A DNA stretch of 64,000 bases from Odobenus rosmarus divergens (GCF_000321225.1 NW_004450267.1:3766792-3830791); one strand, 5' to 3'; numbered from the stretch's first letter, positions 21,336 through 32,530 are shown. The notes: generated from the letters alone by a model not told the origin. Made by a program: numbers and translations.

Positions 21336-22195
21336 TTCACTAATGTTAAAGATAGAGAAATGCTCTTGCTTTACTCTGCACCCCCACCCCACCCGCAAGA
21401 AGGTTCTGGCCCCGGCTTGGCTCCAAACACACCCTCTCTTAAGGGAAGAGCCTCTTCCTCTCTCGGATCCTCAAAATGGTGTCTAAATCTCATTAGGTGT
21501 AATGTTCCAGAGCTCAGTGATTCTAAACTGTTGAGGGGGAGGAGCCCGGAGAAGGCTCTCCCACCTGCAAGCAGCCCTGGATGTGACCCAGGTGAGACCC
21601 CTGCTGGCGAGGTGTGAAACTGCACCCACGCCGGCGGATAGAAGGGTCGGCCAGCACAGGAAGGGTCTAAGGTCCTCTCAGCAAAGAACCTCAGAGGGTG
21701 GCCGTCCAACAGAGTCAACAGGTGCCAAGCCCTCTTTCTATTCTTCCACCACTGTCTTCCCACTGCCACCTCCACTGCAGGTTATAACGTACTACCCCCA
21801 CAACAGACAGGCTGGGCAGCCCCCATCCTGAGAGGGGAGATAAACCATCATCAGCACTCCTGCCCCCCAGGCCACAGCTCAATTGTCCAAAGCATTCCCT
21901 AGAGGGAGGGGAGGGAAGGAGAGAGGAAGAAGACACTTGGAGCCCTGGACATCTGGCCAGGGATCCCACAGACGACAGATAAACTGCTCCCGGCGCTAAT
22001 AAAATCAGAGGCTCCTTAAGAGTCTTTTTCTGTTGCTAACAGGATTAGAAAATAAAAATAAATCCCAAACACACAGAGGCACCCCCCCACCTTTGCCTTG
22101 AGCAGAGAGAGCATTTGTTTTGTTTTGCCTAGAACGACCTTGCATTTACAACTTCAGTTCAACAGGACTAAAAGCTGCCTCCAAACTCCTTTCAA
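21336..22195. other. Non-coding, no gene seen
   Basis: GC-richer anonymous DNA with overlapping short open frames (for example 21371-21775 minus). No domain and no named repeat. Confidence 0.35.
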
Positions 22196-22212
22196 AAAGA
22201 AAAGGGGGTCCA

Positions 22213-22421
22213 GGGGCACCTGGGTGGCTCAGTCGTTCAGCATCTGCCTTCAGCTCAGGTAGTGATCCCAGGGTCCTGGGATCGAGCCCCACATCGGGCT
22301 CCCTGCTCCGCGGGAAGCCTGCTTCTCCCTCTCCCACTCCCCCTGCTTGTGTTCCCTCTCTCGCTGTGTCTCTCTCTGTCAGATAGATAAATAAAATCTT
22401 TAAAAAAAAAAAGAAAGAAAG
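22213..22421 (+). repeat. CAN-SINE, sense, promoter boxes intact
   Basis: Box A (TGGCTCAGTCG) and box B (GATCGAGCC) both match the pol III consensus. The tail has AATAAAATCTTT followed by poly-A and (GAAA)n, so it keeps both the AATAAA signal and the TCTTT pol III stop of T+ SINEs. The exact 17-bp TSD aaagaaaagggggtcca lies at 22196-22212 and 22422-22438. Among the youngest-looking copies. Confidence 0.97.
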
Positions 22422-22438
22422 AAAGAAAAGGGGGTCCA

Positions 22439-23344
22439 CAAAGTGCCAGGGGGCAAAATTAACCACAGCAATCAGCATTCTCTCCAACCATTAACCCCTT
22501 CTCAGAGTCTCCCGTCTCAAGCAAACGATCAAGATTTATTAGCATTTAACCCTCTAGGTCTCCGGAGGCAGGAAAAAGGAAATGTGAGCAAAGAGAAACT
22601 GCTTCCCAGCCACAGCTGCTGGGAGGGAGGGACCCTGCCTTCATGGCCAGCTGCCTGCCGGAGACAATCCTACATGGGTCACACGCTGTAACGGCACTCA
22701 CCTCTCACACAGCCCAACCATGGGACACTGGAGGTGAGGTGGAAACGCCCCTATCCAGCTCACATCTGGTTTCAGCAGCTCTCCTCACACCACTCCCCAC
22801 ATAGGGATCCAGCCTCCTAGGAGGTGATATGCATGGGCCACCTGCATCCCCCCCTCCCCAAGTCCGAGTTCTGGGCAGGGCCAACCACATTATTTTGCTT
22901 TTCCATCCATTCTTGTTTTTCTTCTTTAACTATAACTACATATTAAAACCAAGGAAATACAAACATTAATTAGAAATGCAAAGCACTACATTTACAAAAA
23001 TAGCAAGATATAAAAGGAATCCTAAGAACTAAGTATACTGGAATCTTTCTCAAGAACCTTCAGCTGTTCTCAAACTGCTGTCTTGCTTTACTTAATTGAG
23101 ATTCAGTAAAATACTTCTCCTTAAAAAAATCAATTTCTTGTTGGTAAAATACATGTTCAGAGTAAAAGGCCTGAAAAATTTTACAAACCATAAAGAAAAT
23201 AACGCTTTAATATAATTTAATCTCTCTCTCACTCACACACACACACACACACAAAGCTGGAACTCAGATATGTCGGCCAAGAAAGCCAACTGGAGGACTG
23301 TCCTCTACAACATGCTACTGTTCAAGTCACTTCCCAGGGTTTAT
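22439..23344. other. Non-coding; AT-rich with (TC)n(CA)n microsatellite
   Basis: No exon is seen. 22900-23215 is AT-rich anonymous DNA. A (TC)n(CA)n microsatellite of about 33 bases lies at 23221-23253. Confidence 0.5.
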
Positions 23345-23580
23345 TGATAATAATAGTTAAGGCAGCTCTCATCTTGGGAGCTAAGTATCACGCTCACAGC
23401 TTTACCTGTATTTTCTTTAGTTCTCACAACCACCCCAAAGGTACTATCATTACGTCTAATACATCAGTAAGGTAGCAAAGTCTCAAGGAAGTAAAGTAAC
23501 TAAAAAATGGCAGAGTCTGGATTTTAAATTACCCTAGTCCATCTGCCCCTAAAATTCATACTCTCTGCATTACAACAGAT
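23345..23580 (-). repeat. MIR, antisense
   Basis: 'gagctaagtatcacgctcac', 'tagttctcacaaccacccca' 'aaggtactatcattacgtct', 'ggcagagtctggattttaaa' and 'tctgcccctaaaattcatac' follow the reverse MIR order nearly end to end, with substitutions throughout. Confidence 0.72.
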
Positions 23581-23794
23581 CCTTTTCATTTTTTGCAGAT
23601 CTCCATTCTTCAACAGGAGCACAGTTTTCAAAAGGAAGGCCCGTGCATGGTGCTTCTACACAAGAGGCCAACACCCTGGCAGCCCCCTTCATTACTACAA
23701 CAGAGTTCCTGTTCACCGGACCGCCTGAAGGCGCACGCTGTGAGAAGCTGCCAATAACCAGGCCAGGCTCTCCTGAGCCACAGGGTGTGGGTGA

Positions 23795-24206
23795 GCATGA
23801 GTCCGCAGACTGGGTGGCTTCAACAACAGAAACGCATTGTCCCACAGGCCTGGGGGCTGGGAGTCTGACATCAAGGTGCCGGTGGCGTTGATTCTTCCGG
23901 GGGTTATGAAGGAGAATCCCTTGCACGTCTCTTGCCTAGCTTCTGGAATTCTGCTGGCCATCTCTGGTGTCCCTTAGCCTGCCCTCCGCCATCGCATGGC
24001 GTCCTTCCTGTCTGTGTGTGTGTGTGCGTCCAAACTCCCCTCTTTATAAGGACACCAGTCATATTGGATTAGGGTGCACCCCAATGACCTCACTTCACTA
24101 ATTATATCTGTAATGGCCCCATTTCTAAGTAAGGTCACATTCTCAGGTACTGGTGGTTAGGACTTCAATATATGAATTTGTAGGGAACATAATTCAACCC
24201 AAAACA
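23795..24206 (-). repeat. MLT1-type LTR (ERVL-MaLR), antisense
   Basis: 'gtccgcagactgggtggctt' 'caacaacagaaacgc', 'gacatcaaggtgccggtggc', 'ttataaggacaccagtcata' 'ttggattagggtgcacccca', 'atgacctcacttcactaatt', 'ggtactggtggttaggactt' and a terminal 'caacccaaaaca' give the full reverse order of an MLT1 LTR, about 410 bp. No proviral interior is present. It has the same orientation and class as the copy at 2.66-3.29 kb. Confidence 0.83.
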
Positions 24207-24211
24207 GTGGC

Positions 24212-24311
24212 TGAGAGAGAGAAGGGGTGGGGGGTGGTGGGGGAGAGGATGAAGGGGAAGGAGAGAGGGAGGGGTAAAGGAGGAAGAGATGGGGAGGACA
24301 GGAGGGCAGGC
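24212..24311 (+). repeat. Purine-rich (G/A) tract
   Basis: About 100 bases almost free of pyrimidines, with many runs of three or more G. It directly abuts the 5' end of the MLT1-type LTR. It is capable in principle of quadruplex or triplex structure. Confidence 0.85.
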
Positions 24312-26494
24312 TGGGCTCCTTGTGGGTGGGCTGCATGTGCTCCTTCCGGGTAGGACAGTTCTCCAGGAGCAGGTGTGGGTGGCGCCCAGTGAGTCTTATG
24401 AAGGGGCATCTGTCACTGTGAACACCTGTAAGCAGTAGGTAAGGGACATGCTCATCATGACCAAGTTTAAATACCACTGTGCGTCTCTGGCCCCCCCACT
24501 ACCACTGGTAGGGATGCTTGAATCCTACAGGTTCATACAATAGAATTCTGGGGCCTTCAGGCTGGCAAGTCTGTCAGACCGCCTTCTAATATATGCTGTC
24601 CTCAAAGAGCCCCTGTTACAACAGAGCAGAATTTTTGAAAATATAAACTCAGCTTAAAGACTTAAAATAGCGGTAAGGTGTCCCTATTCCACGCTTCCTG
24701 GGGGGAAAATATGTAAATATAAGACATCATTTGCTTGCCCCAGTGGTGGAAGCTCGCTTCAAATAGACCCTGCCTGCTATATATGCAAAATGTACATTAA
24801 GATGGGCTGTAAATGCCTTAGGAACTCATTTCTTCTACAGTTTACTTGGCATTACTGTCACTGCGTAAATACATTTGCTGTTAGGCAAATGATGTGGGTG
24901 CTAATATCAATCAACTAAATCGGCACACCACATCGGCGCAAGTGAGAAAAAGATGGTTATAATTATTCTTAAAACCAACAAGACCACTTCTAACCCGGAA
25001 GATAATCCATGGGGACACAGACCTCGGCTGGGAGGGAGACCTGCACAGCATCCACAGGGCCAATGGGCAGAAAGCAGAGAAGGCCAGAAGACAGCGAAAG
25101 AAAAGTGCTCTGGAAATCAGGGCAAGAGGGAGCTCCTGCAGCTGGTGGGCAAGGGATGCTAGAAGGAAGGCATGACTGAGCTGGCCATGAAAGACAGGAT
25201 TTCTCAAGGTGGAGACGGGTGCGGAGCAGGCCCCGGGTGGCAGAGACAGCACCAGCAAAGAAGGTGAAAGCTTGGCACAGCCTCAGGGCACCATGAGCGT
25301 CCAATTCGGCTGGAGTCGACGGAGCCAGACACAGAGGCCCTGAATGCCAGGTCCCAGGGATTAAAATTCAGAATACAGTCCAAGATTCAATTAAGCAATC
25401 AGGATGATGATCTGCTGTAGAGCCATCTCTGCATTCTGCTCCATAACGGTGACAATTCACCATCTTGCACAAACTGCGCCCCTTTCCGACTGGTCTCCAG
25501 GAAAGCTGCAGGGGACAGCAACCTTCTCTCTACTCCTCGTGGGGCCCTGAATACAGCGGCCCCATTTGTTGCCCCAAAACTGAGGGCCCGGGGACAACAG
25601 CCTGGAGAGCTGGGAGATGCTGAGAGTCACGAGTGTCCGAACTCCTGCCCACATTTCATCTCTTCTTCTTGCACTCCATGTCTATGTAAATCGTCCTGAG
25701 CACCTCCTCTCTGAAAGGTACTGAGCCAGGCTGAGAGGACTCTGTCCTGGGCACCCAGAAGAGGTGCGGGCCCAGGGCCTGTGACAAGCCTGGAGTTCCA
25801 TATCACCCCTATCACAAATCAGTGTGTGCCTCATAGGCACCGAACACCTGGCCAGGTCAGCAGCCACGAGCCAGTCCCACCATCCTGCCTGACAGCCTTC
25901 CACGGCCCCCAAAAACTGAGAGGCCTACCATGGGCCCCTGGAGACCCAAATCACTATCATTTCCCTAACACCTGAAAACACATTCCCCCCTAAGGCCCAC
26001 AGGCAGTCTTATTACACAACCGTGTCATGAGCAAGAAAAGGTTCCTGCTGTTAATAGTGCTGGGATTATTTCTGGAGGTTCCCCTACATATGTCTAACCA
26101 TGAAGACCAAGACTGGCCATGGGGTCCTAATGACCCCAAACAAACACCATCTAATGTTGAGGCCGGCACGACTTAGCACAGTCATAGTCCCTGCATCCTA
26201 TCAAGCTTGCCACTCTGGAATCAGGTAAAACTAAGTAAATGTACCAATATAAAGCTTGTGGAGCATTCAGGAAGGGAGCAGTGTCTTAGGCGCTTAGAAA
26301 CGCAGAGAGACGCGAAGGAACACCGTGGGCTCCTTGCTGGCACGGTGCAGCCACATCTGGGGGGCAGCAGAAGCTGCTCCAGAGAGGGGGCTGCCCCCTG
26401 AAGAAGGCGCCAGGGCCCAGTCTAGGGAGACGCCGAGGGCTGGCCTCTTGGGCAGGGTGGAGGCTGCATTTTGCCAGGCAGGTGGACCTGGGGT
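24312..26494. other. Non-coding; possible conserved block, no gene seen
   Basis: The stretch at about 24745-24935 is repeat-free and AT-rich ('atgcaaaatgtacattaaga', 'cactgcgtaaatacatttgc', 'ttaggcaaatgatgtgggtg') and looks like possible conserved non-coding DNA. 25150-25310 vaguely resembles an old interspersed repeat ('gcatgactgagctggccatg', 'cagcaccagcaaagaaggtg') but is not named. No exon was recognised. Confidence 0.35.
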
Positions 26495-26510
26495 AGAAAG
26501 AGGAATGTGC

Positions 26511-26716
26511 GGGCGCCTGCGTGGCTCAGTCGTTAAGCGTCTGCCTTCGGCTCAGGTCGTGATCCCAGGGTCCTGGGATCGAGCCCCGCATCGGCGCTCC
26601 CTGCTCCACGGGAGGCCTGCTTCTCCCTCTCCCACTCCCCTGCTTGTGTTCCCTCTCTCGCTGTGTCTCTCTCTGTCAAATAAATAAATAAAATCTTTTA
26701 AAAAAAAAAAAAAAAG
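26511..26716 (+). repeat. CAN-SINE, sense, promoter and tail intact
   Basis: Box A TGGCTCAGTCG and box B GATCGAGCC match consensus. The tail reads AATAAATAAATAAAATCTTTT before poly-A: AATAAA plus TCTTTT, the strongest pol III stop of any copy here. The TSD agaaagaggaatg (ending 26507) matches agaaagagggaatg (26719-26732), with one G-run slip. Confidence 0.95.
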
Positions 26717-26732
26717 AAAGAAAGAGGGAATG

Positions 26733-27736
26733 CGGCCTCTGTCACTGTTGGTTCAGAAGTCACAGTCACCCTGCACCCAGATGTCCTGCTGCAGCAACCT
26801 GGGTCCCAGCAAGCAGGGCAGTGCCAGCAGCTTCTTGTCCAGCTCCATAAGTCCTGGACCTCCACTTAGGGTGTCCACCCTTCAGCTTCCTGGAGATTCT
26901 AGATGCAGCTGCGGGCTGGCAGCCGCTGCTCCCGTAGGATCTAGGAGTCACTCAAAAGGCCCAGCCTAGAACCTGCCCCTTCGGCCCCTCCAACAATGCT
27001 GTAAGCACCTAGTCCCAACATTCAATCCCTTCTGCTTAAAAGCCCTGGAGTGGTTTCTGTTTTCCGCACTGGCCCCTCGTTGATACACTGACAAACCGAG
27101 CAACCTCAAACACCACAGGGACCATAGTAGAAGTGCTCCTAGGAGCACTGCTCTTTAAAGGAGCACCACACAATTCACTGTGTCAGGTAGGGACTGGTGA
27201 GTCCCCAGGGCAGCTCTTCACGTGTCACTGTAGAGCTGAGGTGGAGGGGAGGGGGCCAGGAGGCATGTCTGAGTAGCAGAGAGGCTGAGGTAGGATGGTG
27301 GAAGGTGCATCCCAGCGGGTGAGTGCCAGGACCAGGGTGACTAGGAGTGCCTCCTCAGAGGGCGAGAGGGTCACATGGGGCCAGTCTGGTGGAAAACTGG
27401 AGAAGTCAAGTAGTGGCCAGGCTCAGGAGAGAAAGGTTGAAACCAGGTGACAGCTGTGGGGACAAGGAGCTGTGGCATGGGAGGTGGCGGGGAGCTGAGA
27501 GTCACCACAGCTGAAGCATCCGTGTAAAGCCACGAAGGGAGCTGGGGGGAGCTGGAAGAAGTGGCTTGCTGCTGTGGGCTTCGTGGGACTGGAAGGCTCC
27601 GGGAGAACCGGCTGGATCTGGGGATACCGACTGTTCTTAAACTGAGGTGTCCCTGTCACCACGGGAGGAGGTGCAGTTTTCTGTTAGGTGACCTACACCA
27701 AAAGACCTCGGGATCGAGAGACAAGAACTCGCTACT
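26733..27736. other. Non-coding, no gene seen
   Basis: GC-rich anonymous DNA between two same-strand SINEs. Open frames are short and overlapping. No repeat could be named. Confidence 0.35.
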
Positions 27737-27935
27737 GGGGCGCCTGGGTGGCTCAGTCGTTAAGCGTCTGTCTTCGGCTCAGGTCATGATCCCAGGGTCC
27801 TGGGATCGAGCCCCACATCGGGCTCCCTGCTCGGCGGGAAGCCTGCTTCTCCCTCTGCCTGCCCCTCCCCCTTGCTTGTGCTCTGTCTCTGTCTCTCTCT
27901 CTCACACAAATAAATAAAATCTTAAAAAAAAAAAA
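27737..27935 (+). repeat. CAN-SINE, sense
   Basis: Head ggggcgcctgggtggctcag, box A TGGCTCAGTCG and box B GATCGAGCC intact. The pyrimidine part is altered to 'ctctgtctctgtctctctct' 'ctcacacaaataaataaaat'. The tail reads AATAAAATCTT then poly-A, so the TCTTT stop is shortened. I could not find a clear TSD, unlike most copies here, which may mean an atypical insertion or a deleted flank. Confidence 0.95.
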
Positions 27936-28076
27936 TACCTTAGCTGCAATGAGCTGTCTGATCTACACTGGACTGGGTCTACTGACGCACCTGAAAACTT
28001 CACAATGGCAGCACCATTTCTAGTCAAGTGCTACTTATATACTTTTCCCCCCAGTTCAAATCAGAGTGCTTAAGGC
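27936..28076. other. Short non-coding spacer
   Basis: Anonymous sequence between the SINE and a MER5-like relic. Confidence 0.35.
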
Positions 28077-28205
28077 CAGTGCTTCTCATACTTTAGTGTG
28101 CATACGAATCATCTGGGGGTCTCCTTAAAATGCAGGTTCTGGTTTAGTAAGTCTGGGGTGGGGTGGAAGGTCCTGCAGACCATGCTATGAGTCACCGGGC
28201 TTTCA
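28077..28205. repeat. MER5-like hAT-Charlie relic
   Basis: Begins 'cagtgcttctcatactttag' 'tgtgcatacgaatcatctgg', close to the MER5A end, then 'ttaaaatgcaggttctggtt' 'tagtaagtctggggtggggt'. The second half is diverged, so the right boundary is uncertain. Confidence 0.7.
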
Positions 28206-28254
28206 GCTTCACAGACATTGGTCGAGATCTGAACTACTTACAGATGCGGTCCTA

Positions 28255-28385
28255 AGTGCCACTCTGCCAAGTGTCTGCTCCCCGGTTCACAGGTGCAGAT
28301 TTCACATCAGCAAGAGGTTAAGTCACTTGCCCAGGGCCAACAAGGGAGAAGTAGCAGCTAACCCACAGCCCAGCCTGTCAGCTCT
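28255..28385 (-). repeat. MIR fragment, antisense
   Basis: 'aagaggttaagtcacttgcc' 'cagggccaacaagggagaag' 'tagcagctaacccacagccc' resembles the reverse MIR core (gaggttaagtaacttgcccaaggtcacacagctagtaag). Confidence 0.65.
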
Positions 28386-28498
28386 CACCAGCTTACAGCT
28401 TCGTTTTCTGCTTTCCCCTCACCCCTACCCTGGGATCCCCGTGGGAACAGGACTTAATATTAATAGCTCATTTCCATGGACTCTCAAAATGGTGCCCG

Positions 28499-28555
28499 GG
28501 CAAGGGAGGGGAGGGAAGGGAAGGGGAAGAGAGGGAAAGAAAGGGAACAGAAAAC
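28499..28555 (+). repeat. Purine-rich (GGGA)n-like tract
   Basis: About 50 bases of pure G/A with at least seven runs of three or more G from 28504 to 28544, able in principle to form a quadruplex. It is simple sequence; the Gly/Lys/Glu-rich open frames here are artefacts. Confidence 0.8.
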
Positions 28556-28639
28556 CAACGGTCCCCAGGACCAGGTGCAGTCAGTTATGGAAACACACCC
28601 TTGCTTGCTGGCTGACCCAGACAAGAGTCCTGGTGGGCC

Positions 28640-29335
28640 CATCCCCTGGCGGCCTGGAAGAAAAACAGGCAGAGGATATAAACAGGCAATTCATGGAAAA
28701 GCAATGCAAATGGCAGAGAATCCCATGAGAGGATACTTGGACTCAACAGGAGTCAGAGAAATAAAAATCAAAGCCATGATAAGCCACTACTGTCTACCCA
28801 TCAGATGTACTAGCACTAATGAGGGCGTTACTGCTGTGGGGGTGAGGGAATGGGTACTCTGACCAACTACTCATGGAAATGAGAAATGTTGTACTTCTGG
28901 GTGAAAACGATCTGGAAACATCTATCAAAAAATGTAAATACCATGCCCTTCAGCACAGCACTCTGACTCTTGGGAATCTGTCCCTAGGAAATAAAAGTGG
29001 TAGTTCACAAGGAGGCTTACAGAGGTTTATGGAGCTAGTTATTTATAAGTAAAAAAAAAACTGAGACCAAGTGAATGCCCATCAATATAAGAATGGGTGA
29101 ATAAAATATGGACCATCCCTTCCATGGAATAAAAAGGATGAACAGGAGGCATACCAGTTGACTTGGACGGATTTCTCTAGAAGTACTGATGAACAAGAAA
29201 AGCAGTATGCAGTAAATGTGACTAACATCCCCTTTTTATAAAACCATGACTTTTTTTAAAACGCTTGTACACATATTTGTTTATGTGTGTTGTATAACTG
29301 TATAATTTTTCAAGCATAAAGTATAGAAGGATTCC
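28640..29335 (+). repeat. Old L1 (L1M class) 3' part, sense
   Basis: Decayed ORF2 C-terminal and 3' sequence: 'ataaacaggcaattcatgga' 'aaagcaatgcaaatggcaga', 'agtcagagaaataaaaatca' 'aagccatgataagccactac', 'tcttgggaatctgtccctag' 'gaaataaaagtgg', 'agtgaatgcccatcaatata' 'agaatgggtgaataaaatat'. It ends near 'tcaagcataaagtatagaag'. Frames are broken, so no reverse transcriptase can be made. Confidence 0.85.
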
Positions 29336-30944
29336 AAGCTATTCCAACGAGTTATTTAGTGTGGCGCTCAGACAGGGAAGTGAGGGAAACAAAGACAACA
29401 AAACGCACACACCCCCCCGGAACGCACGCACGCACGCACACATGCACACACCCCTCCCTGTGTTGATGAATGATGACTGACGAGAAGGTCACAGTCTAGG
29501 GAGTCCTTCTCTCTTCCAGTCCCCACCTCCCACTCACATGGCTGCTGGAAGGGAAGCCTGCTGCCTCTGCCAGACGTTTTAGCAAACGTCTCCCTCTGCC
29601 TGCAAGGTATGAATCTGGAAGTCTGATGTCAGACCTTCTCTCCTCTATCGAGGATCCACCCGAATCGCCACCAGTCGTGACAGCCAAGCTGCACTCAAGC
29701 TCAGCTCTTCTCTACAGAAATCACGGATGGGCCTGTTGTGCTACCATCATCATCACTGCCCAGAGAAACTAAGGCTAAGACCAAACGCCTGGGTCCCACG
29801 TGGGGAGGGATCTGTCCCTGATCCCCTTCATCCTTTGGGGTGTCTCCCCTGGGCCCCGTTCCAGACTGGCTCAGTCCTTGTGGGCAGCTGTCTCTACAGG
29901 ACACTGGGGAGGGTGCAACCACAGGCCAACAATATAAAGGGAGGTGGTCATTTCATTCCCCCACTCAGGACTAGAGATGCTGTTCCCCGGACCTGATGTC
30001 ACAGCCTGCCCATCAGAGGAATGCAACTTTCCAAAGAAAATTCACTCGCTAAGGACAACATATTCTATTTTCTGAAAACTACACTTGTGAGTTCCTTTTT
30101 TTATACCCTGCTGAATTTCAGCCCCTTAAAACTTCTACTGTCTGGGAGAAGTCCTACCCCCTGGAGCCCCAAGGAACAAGTGTATTTCCTCTCTCACAGG
30201 AGGACAGTGATAATGCTCCCCTCCCCTCCTCCATGTGTCTTCTCTTATCTTGACTAAACATCCCCATTTCCTTTGACTGGTGCTGAGCATACATCTCAGG
30301 AATTTCCTGATGGCAGGTCAAGTTTTTACTCGTCCAGTGCAACACGAGGATTTTGATAGGATATGGGCAAAGACCCCAAATGTCCAAGCCCTTCAAAGGA
30401 ACAAGTCTGCACCATCTCTCTCAGAAGAAACCTGAAGGAGACATGGGCAGGATGGGGAGGAAGGCAGTTCCAAAGCCCTTCCCTGTTTCCTCAAAAGCCC
30501 CGCCCTCACGAACGTGAAAGCAGCCCACCGCCAGTGTTCTGACACAGAGGACTATGGCTCAGCTTGCCCAGTTCCAGATGCTCGCCTGGCCACGACTTAC
30601 CCAAGGAGGGCTGCACAGGTTAAAGATGTGGGAGAGATGCAACTGAGCCATGTGTCCTCAAGGAGGCCCATGAACACCTTGGCTCCCCTTGCAATGGTCA
30701 CTGAAGGGCAGTGGGCTGTGGTGGGGGGCACTGGGCCCCCAGGGTGCAATTCAGAATGAATCAATTCAGAATTAGAGAGACTTGGGCCTGGAAGGTTAGA
30801 GCCCCAGTCCTGGAAATAGCTTTCAGGGACAAAGACAACAGCAGGTCCACAATGTTTGAGAATTTCCACAGCTGAGGCAGTATGCTTTCAAATGTAGTGC
30901 CTCGAAGGAAGAATCCTAGCAGGGTTCTAAGGGTGCTACGTTCA
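29336..30944. other. Non-coding; (GCAC)n microsatellite, no gene seen
   Basis: A (GCAC)n/(CA)n tract lies at about 29421-29452. The remainder is anonymous. The 20-mer tttcagggacaaagacaaca at 30821-30840 recurs at 33224-33243. No exon was recognised. Confidence 0.45.
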
Positions 30945-31125
30945 CAGAGGCTCCATCAGTTGTTAGCTGACCAACATCGGGCAGGTCATCTCCCTGCTTC
31001 AAACCTCAGTTTGGTCTCTGAGGACGTAGAGATAACAACTATATCATGAAACAGAAATAAAGGTCCGATAAGGGATGTTACCATGTACACAACAGATTAC
31101 CGCGTAAATGTGACTTTACTATTCC
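30945..31125 (+). repeat. MIR, sense
   Basis: 'gttagctgaccaacatcggg' 'caggtcatctccctgcttca' 'aacctcagtttggtctctga' 'ggacgtagagataacaacta' follows the MIR core in sense order. The 5' tRNA-like part is not evident. Confidence 0.62.
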
Positions 31126-32014
31126 TGCTGAGGGTAGGCAGTTGAAGGTGGATCTGGAAACAGAGTTACGTAGCTAGTAACGAGGATGAAATTACTCGCT
31201 ATCACTGGCTGATATCCCTGAGCCACTTTTCCGGACCAGATGGAAAGAATGGACTAGAAACCGAGAAGGAACGGCTATTACCAGTGTAAATAACCGAGTG
31301 AGAAGGAATGGCTATTACCAGTGTAAATACGCCGGGCACAGAGGAGGAGCCTGAGGCTGGGGAGAGGGCTCCAGCGACATTCACATTCCAGAACAATCAG
31401 CTGGATGCTCCCAAAGGAGAGGAGGCCTCAGAGGGGCCAGGGCCGTTTCATCCCCGCTCCCCGGAACAATGCTGAGTCTCCTGAATGCCTCTTTGTTCCA
31501 TACAGCACAAAAAATCACAAACATTTTTTAACTACCCTGTGTTTTTCTAGCTGTTTTGTTCTTTTCTCAAAGGTCCCAAGATCACAGAAAGGCTTCCAAG
31601 AACAATAGCTGGTAAGCCTGCTCTGTGCAGTTGAAACAACAAGGCTGAAGGCGGGAAGGCTGCGAGAAGGGTCAGGGGCTCTGTCCCTGTGCCCCCCCGG
31701 GATGGGAAGTCCCCGCTGCGTCCGCAGGATTCCTGCGGGATGACTGGGGCACTTGCTGCGTTTCTCCAGGATCAGATTCCAGTCCACGCTCACATGGTCT
31801 CTCTTTTCTCTCCGAAAATGAAGAGCTTAGCTTTCTCCCCCATCTTCTGTCTAACGCCTGCACCAACGCCTCAGGGAGGGGATGATCTGTTCCAAGAAGG
31901 GCCTCACCCCTCCCACTCTGATGCTGTAGCTGTCCCATCATCCCAGGGTGCCTTCCCTCCAAACACCACTGTTGCTCAGATGCCCCCGCAAGGGCTGCAG
32001 TGAGGGCAAGCTTG
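31126..32014. other. Non-coding; short tandem duplication inside
   Basis: Two near-identical 30-bp units (31263-31292 and 31300-31329; one mismatch) lie in tandem, about 37 bp apart. Otherwise anonymous DNA without an exon. Confidence 0.5.
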
Positions 32015-32245
32015 GTAACGAGCCTGAGACCATGTGTGGAACCCTAGCTCCCCCACTTCCTGGCTCTGAGGCCGGCCTCGAGTGAGCGTGCAACCCATCT
32101 GTGCCTCAGTGTTCTCATCTGGAAAATGGGGGTGATACTAATAATGACTTTATGGGATCGTGGTGATCATTAAATAACATTCCACATAGAATCCTTAGCA
32201 CGGTGCCTGGCCCAGGGTGCACCCCAACAGGCGTTACCATCAGCA
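32015..32245 (+). repeat. MIR, sense
   Basis: 'ctcccccacttcctggctct', 'cccatctgtgcctcagtgtt' 'ctcatctggaaaatgggggt' 'gatactaataatgactttat', 'atcattaaataacattccac' and 'tagcacggtgcctggcccag' are in consensus order to the MIR 3' end. It is one of the clearest MIRs here. Confidence 0.85.
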
Positions 32246-32424
32246 GTACCAAGATAAGCCCACACATCTGTGCGCTGCTATTAGTACCATTAGCATCCCT
32301 ATTCTACCCCTTCAGCATTCTCCCAGAGGAGTCGGGGTCCATGAAAAGCATTTAGTCATTGCTAAAGCCAGAGCAAGCCCTTGCTTTCATCATTCTAATT
32401 TCATTTGGGATTTCCATTCTCAAC

Positions 32425-32530
32425 GGCTCAGTTACTGAGCACCTACTGTGTGGGGTCCCAGAGGGGAAGACAAGGTGAGACCTGTGCCAGCTCTCAAGGT
32501 GCTCACAGTACTGGAAGGAGGTAGAGAAGG
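32425..32530 (-). repeat. L2/MIR-type 3' end fragment, antisense
   Basis: 'gttactgagcacctactgtg' 'tggggtcccagaggggaaga' then 'gctctcaaggtgctcacagt' 'actggaaggagg' resembles the reverse 3' end of L2 ('tgagcacctactatgtgcc ... ctcaaggagctcacagtct'). Confidence 0.55.

Noticed and set aside
22213..22300. tRNA-Lys-like gene
   Set aside because: The A and B boxes belong to a CAN-SINE head; there is no tRNA cloverleaf 3' half, and the SINE body and TSD follow.
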